In this document: piece after piece, positions 12,375 through 14,859 of the stretch
How the letters are laid out: every line of letters begins with the position of its first letter
How positions within the stretch are numbered: position 1 is the first letter of the stretch
Origin: an uncultured Holophagaceae bacterium
Lineage (GTDB): Bacteria; Acidobacteriota; Holophagae; Holophagales; Holophagaceae
Direction of reading: 5' to 3'
Assembly (NCBI GenBank): GCA_903890595.1
Contig: CAITBU010000298.1
Coordinates: 1-14,859 of the forward strand
DNA: 14,859 nt
Made by a program: the position numbers and the translations under genes
The notes under the pieces: model-generated
What the model was told of the DNA's origin: nothing
Databases searched by the model: none
What the model saw: only the letters and a program-made list of their open reading frames with translations

Positions 12375-14321
12375 CTAGCCGATGCCGCAGCCCTGCAGGA
12401 AGCCGGTTACGGCGCCCCAGACCATCTGGGACCAGTAGTGGAAGCCGCGGCGGGTGGGTTTGGCGGTATAGGTGCCGTGCAAGCGGTCCTTGAGCATGGG
12501 GTAGTTGCCGTCGGGATCCAGCACTGCCGCCGTCACGGGCGAGTCGAACTCGTAGGTGATCCACCGGTCCTGGCCATCCCAGGTGAGGCGCTGCTCCTCC
12601 CGGTTTTCCAGACGGACCCAGAGGGTGACTGGAACCCGGATGCCACCCCGGCGCTCCAGGGTGATGGACCCCACGCGGCCCGGCGCCGCCGGTTGGGGCG
12701 CCGCAAAGACCGGCGCCTTGTCGGGCGCGGACAGCCAGCCCCCCTGGGTAATCTCCCGCTCCTTCACGCCCTGGATGGTGTAGTCGAGCACCTCCGTGCC
12801 CTCTACGAAGTCCCGCCAGAAGCTCCCCAGGTCTCGGCCAGAGACCCGCTCTGCAATACGGCGGAAGTCAGCGCGGGTGGGGTGGCGGAAGGCCATCTCC
12901 TGGGCGTAGGCCCGCATGACCTGCTCCATCACCGGGCGGCCCAGCATGGCCTCCAGCTGATTCAGCACCAGCGTGGGCTTCCCATAGGCCTGGATGAAGT
13001 AGCTCTGGAGGTCCCGGGTGCGGTGACCGGCCCGGGTCATGGCGTCCGCCGAGGGCAGCATCCAATAGCCCGCCCACTCCAGGAAGTCGGTCGGCAGCTG
13101 GAAGCGGCGCCCGCCCAGCAGGGTGTGGTAGGTGCGGTCCATGGCCTTGTGGGTGAACCAGCTGGTGAGTCCCTCATCCAGCCAGGGCTCGTGCACCTCG
13201 TCGCTGGCGAGCAGGCCATAGAAGTACTGGTGGCCATACTCGTGCATGGTCACCACCTCGGGCATGATGCGCTGCTTCAGAGGGTCGAAGGTAACGGACC
13301 CTGCCGTGAAGAGCGTCGGATACTCCATGCCATCGGCCCCGGAGGCATCACCGGGCGTGTCGATCACCGTGAGGGTCGGATAGGGGTACTTGAAGAACCA
13401 CTCCTCGCTCCAGCGCAGGGCATTCTCCACGGCCCGCCGCTGCCGGGGCAGGTTCATGCGGTTGCGGTCGTTGAGGTAGTAGAAGACCTGCACCCCGCGG
13501 TACTCGTGCAGCTCGGGCTTGCGCCAGCTCTCCCGCGGTCGGACCGCCCAGGCGAAGTCGTGGACGTCCTCCGCATGGAGGCGCCAGATGACGTTGAGGG
13601 GGCGCTTGGGATCCGTCTCCACCTCGGTCACGAAGTTTGTCTGGGTGCCCGTGTGGGCCAGGCCCAGGGCGTTGGGCAGGGACAGGGCCACGTCGTACAC
13701 GCCGAAGTCGGCGAAGAACTCCGTGGCGGCGTGGTAGGCCTGGCAGTTCCAGCGGTCGCCCTGGTAGACGCCCACCTTGGGGAACCACTGGCCGGACATG
13801 AGAAAGTCATCGGCCCAGCCACTGCGGGCAAAGACCTTCGGGTAGCGGTTCTCCCAGGTGACTTCCACCTGGATGGTCTCCCCGGGTGCCACCTGTCGCG
13901 GCAGCCGCAGCCAGTGCACCGTCTCATCTTCGCCGTCGTGCCCCTCCAGGTCCTTGCCCTCCATGCGGGCACCCAGCAGGCGGCAGTAGCCCCAGGTGGT
14001 GGCGTCCGAGGGACGGTCCATGTGGTCCAGGCGAAGCTGACCGCCGCTCTCCTTCACGAAGAGGCTCTGCGGTCCCTTGAAGGCATTCAGGTAGAGGTGG
14101 AGAGGCAGCTCCTGCGTGGGGGCCGTGCCCGTGTTGCGCCAGGAGAGCGTCTCGCGCCCCTCCAGCGTCTTGTGCTCAAAGTCCAGCGTGGCCTCGATGC
14201 GGTAGTTGGCAATGCGCGGCGAGCGCGGCTTGTCGAACCACTTCTCCGGCGTCCAGGTGCGGGGCGCCGCTCCCAGAGCGACAGCGCCGAGCAGGAACCC
14301 CGCCATCCATCGCCGCAGCAT
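12375..14321 (-). CDS. Exported M1-like zinc metallopeptidase
   Basis: This 648-residue gluzincin peptidase carries MHEYGHQYFYG, with the zinc ligands H360 and H364 and catalytic E361, and WLDEGLTSWF, whose E383 is the third ligand at the standard 18-residue gap. ADGMEYPTLF just upstream is the counterpart of the M1 aminopeptidase GxMEN motif, here reading GMEYP. The first half (IANYRIEATLDFEHKTLEGR...) is the beta-sandwich N-domain of M1 enzymes, and the C-terminal part is beta-rich. A Sec signal peptide (MLRRWMAGFLLGAVALGAA) suggests export to the periplasm or outside. ATG 14321 is preferred because GGGAGG lies 4 bases upstream. ATG 14348, nine codons earlier, also has an AAGGA site and cannot be excluded. 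The gene is alone, divergent from the tRNA gene and convergent with the 316-residue protein. Peptide trimming of imported or wall-derived peptides is a family-based guess. Confidence 0.92.
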   Translation of the reverse strand: MLRRWMAGFLLGAVALGAAPRTWTPEKWFDKPRSPRIANYRIEATLDFEHKTLEGRETLSWRNTGTAPTQELPLHLYLNAFKGPQSLFVKESGGQLRLDHMDRPSDATTWGYCRLLGARMEGKDLEGHDGEDETVHWLRLPRQVAPGETIQVEVTWENRYPKVFARSGWADDFLMSGQWFPKVGVYQGDRWNCQAYHAATEFFADFGVYDVALSLPNALGLAHTGTQTNFVTEVETDPKRPLNVIWRLHAEDVHDFAWAVRPRESWRKPELHEYRGVQVFYYLNDRNRMNLPRQRRAVENALRWSEEWFFKYPYPTLTVIDTPGDASGADGMEYPTLFTAGSVTFDPLKQRIMPEVVTMHEYGHQYFYGLLASDEVHEPWLDEGLTSWFTHKAMDRTYHTLLGGRRFQLPTDFLEWAGYWMLPSADAMTRAGHRTRDLQSYFIQAYGKPTLVLNQLEAMLGRPVMEQVMRAYAQEMAFRHPTRADFRRIAERVSGRDLGSFWRDFVEGTEVLDYTIQGVKEREITQGGWLSAPDKAPVFAAPQPAAPGRVGSITLERRGGIRVPVTLWVRLENREEQRLTWDGQDRWITYEFDSPVTAAVLDPDGNYPMLKDRLHGTYTAKPTRRGFHYWSQMVWGAVTGFLQGCGIG

Positions 14322-14325
14322 CAAG

Positions 14326-14331
14326 CCTCCC
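14326..14331 (-). promoter_or_regulatory. Ribosome binding site favouring the inner start of the peptidase
   Basis: GGGAGG on the minus strand lies 4 bases before ATG 14321 and directly before the best signal-peptide Met. It favours this start over ATG 14348. Confidence 0.6.
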
Positions 14332-14357
14332 GTTCGTCTCCAGAGCATATCAAGTCC

Positions 14358-14385
14358 TTGCCACTTCGCCCTTCCCTGCTACACT
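14358..14385 (+). promoter_or_regulatory. Sigma-70-type promoter of the initiator tRNA gene
   Basis: TTGCCA (14358-14363) and TACACT (14380-14385) are separated by 16 bases, with TGC directly before the -10 (an extended -10). The predicted start is about 5 bases before the tRNA's first base at 14397, leaving a very short leader. Both boxes match consensus at four of six positions. Confidence 0.7.
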
Positions 14386-14396
14386 CAAGTCCCTAC

Positions 14397-14473
<77 letters not shown>

Positions 14474-14475
14474 AC

Positions 14476-14502
14476 AAAAGGGGCCCAAATGGGCCCTTTT
14501 TT
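14476..14502 (+). terminator. Intrinsic terminator of the tRNA gene
   Basis: GGGCCC (14481-14486) and GGGCCC (14491-14496) form a stem over the loop AAAT. The stem extends outward by a G-U pair and an A/T run (AAAA against TTTT), and the RNA ends in six U residues (14497-14502). It is a textbook terminator. Confidence 0.93.
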
Positions 14503-14538
14503 ATGGATCTTCCGGGATTTCAGGGGAAGAAGTCTCAT

Positions 14539-14637
14539 GGCAGAGAACACAGTGAACGCAGAGGAAAACAGGCAAGGGGTGGCTGAAAAGAAAGGAAGGA
14601 ATGCGGAGGAAAACCGAGGAGCTGAGGAGAGCGGAGA
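14539..14637. repeat. Purine-rich 9-base-period repeat after the tRNA terminator
   Basis: Units GGCAGAGAA, CACAGTGAA and CGCAGAGGA follow one another in 9-base steps at 14539-14565. A second block TGCGGAGGA, AAACCGAGG, AGCTGAGGA, GAGCGGAGA repeats the step at 14602-14637. Open frames across it are low-complexity and unsupported by a ribosome binding site, so I treat it as a repeat and not a gene. Confidence 0.65.
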
Positions 14638-14859
14638 ACGGCCTGGGTGCTTGGGTCGGAAAAGCTTCTTAGCCGGGGATGGACGGGGAGGAGCGGGATA
14701 AAGCACTGGGGGCCGTGCTGCACGGCGCATGGGCTCCAGCTCGGGGCGCCGCTGCCGCGCCTCTTGGGGGGCGCGGCCGTGGCACCCCGGGATGACTTCC
14801 GGCTTCGCCGGAAGCCGCCTTCGGCGGGCCCATGCACGGTGGGTCGGCGCGCCTCTGCG
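14638..14859. other. Gene-poor right end with a cluster of perfect GC-rich hairpins
   Basis: No convincing gene lies here. Four perfect stem-loops follow one another: 14712-14726 (GCCGTGC-T-GCACGGC), 14754-14777 (GCCGCGCC with an 8-base loop), 14796-14814 (CTTCCGGC-TTC-GCCGGAAG) and 14815-14827 (CCGCC-TTC-GGCGG). An outer 8-base inverted repeat GCATGGGC/GCCCATGC (14727-14734 and 14828-14835) encloses the last three. Whether this is a structured RNA, an untranslated leader of a gene beyond the edge, or a mobile repeat cannot be told. Confidence 0.5.

Noticed and set aside
14489..14837. Short open frames on both strands at the right end (70-100 codons).
   Set aside because: They cover repeats and hairpins, encode low-complexity Arg/Pro- or Glu/Gly-rich strings, and lack a ribosome binding site.

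Overview
This is a GC-rich bacterial chromosome segment with dense, ordinary protein coding on both strands. I see no phage, transposon, CRISPR array or conjugation gene. The gene styles (short-form PurL with separate PurQ, a Tat-exported amidase, a PilZ protein with a receiver-like tail, gluzincin peptidases, AraC regulators) and the tandem-heptamer intergenic repeats resemble Acidobacteriota of the Holophaga/Geothrix type. That placement is an inference from style, not from a database match.

Left part (1-4001). The window opens inside the 3' end of purQ (+), followed by an AraC-family regulator (+). A very strong symmetrical hairpin terminator (1276-1327) separates the regulator from a minus-strand group. 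Read from right to left, that group is an amidase with a twin-arginine signal, a small exported protein with an Ada-like Cys/His metal-binding tail, and a small exported Lys/Ala-rich protein. A 62-residue protein of unknown function (+) lies divergent to the amidase, and its stop codon interlocks with that of purL.

Middle part (3998-9334). On the minus strand, a PilZ protein with a degenerate receiver-like tail lies 60 bases upstream of purL, the large FGAM synthase subunit. PurL and PurQ act together in purine synthesis, but here they are convergent and about 3.7 kb apart. Divergent from the PilZ gene is a B12-binding-type radical SAM protein with a TPR-like tail. It ends at an inverted repeat built from CGCCAAG units.

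Right part (9335-14859). pyrF, a PH-like membrane protein and pnuC form a tight minus-strand operon with two TGATG stop/start overlaps. It joins de novo pyrimidine synthesis to import of an NAD precursor. Divergent to it is an unrecognised 316-residue protein. After a short repeat-bearing gap comes an exported M1-like metallopeptidase (-). An initiator tRNA (fMet) gene with its own promoter and intrinsic terminator is transcribed away from the peptidase. The last roughly 350 bases hold no convincing gene. They contain purine-rich 9-base-period repeats and then a run of four perfect GC-rich hairpins reaching almost to the window edge.

I found no clear candidate for a previously undescribed multi-gene system. 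The best leads are the set of 9-base-period repeats at three gene 3' ends, the hairpin cluster at the right edge, the pyrF/PH-like/pnuC operon, and the PilZ protein with a dead receiver domain.
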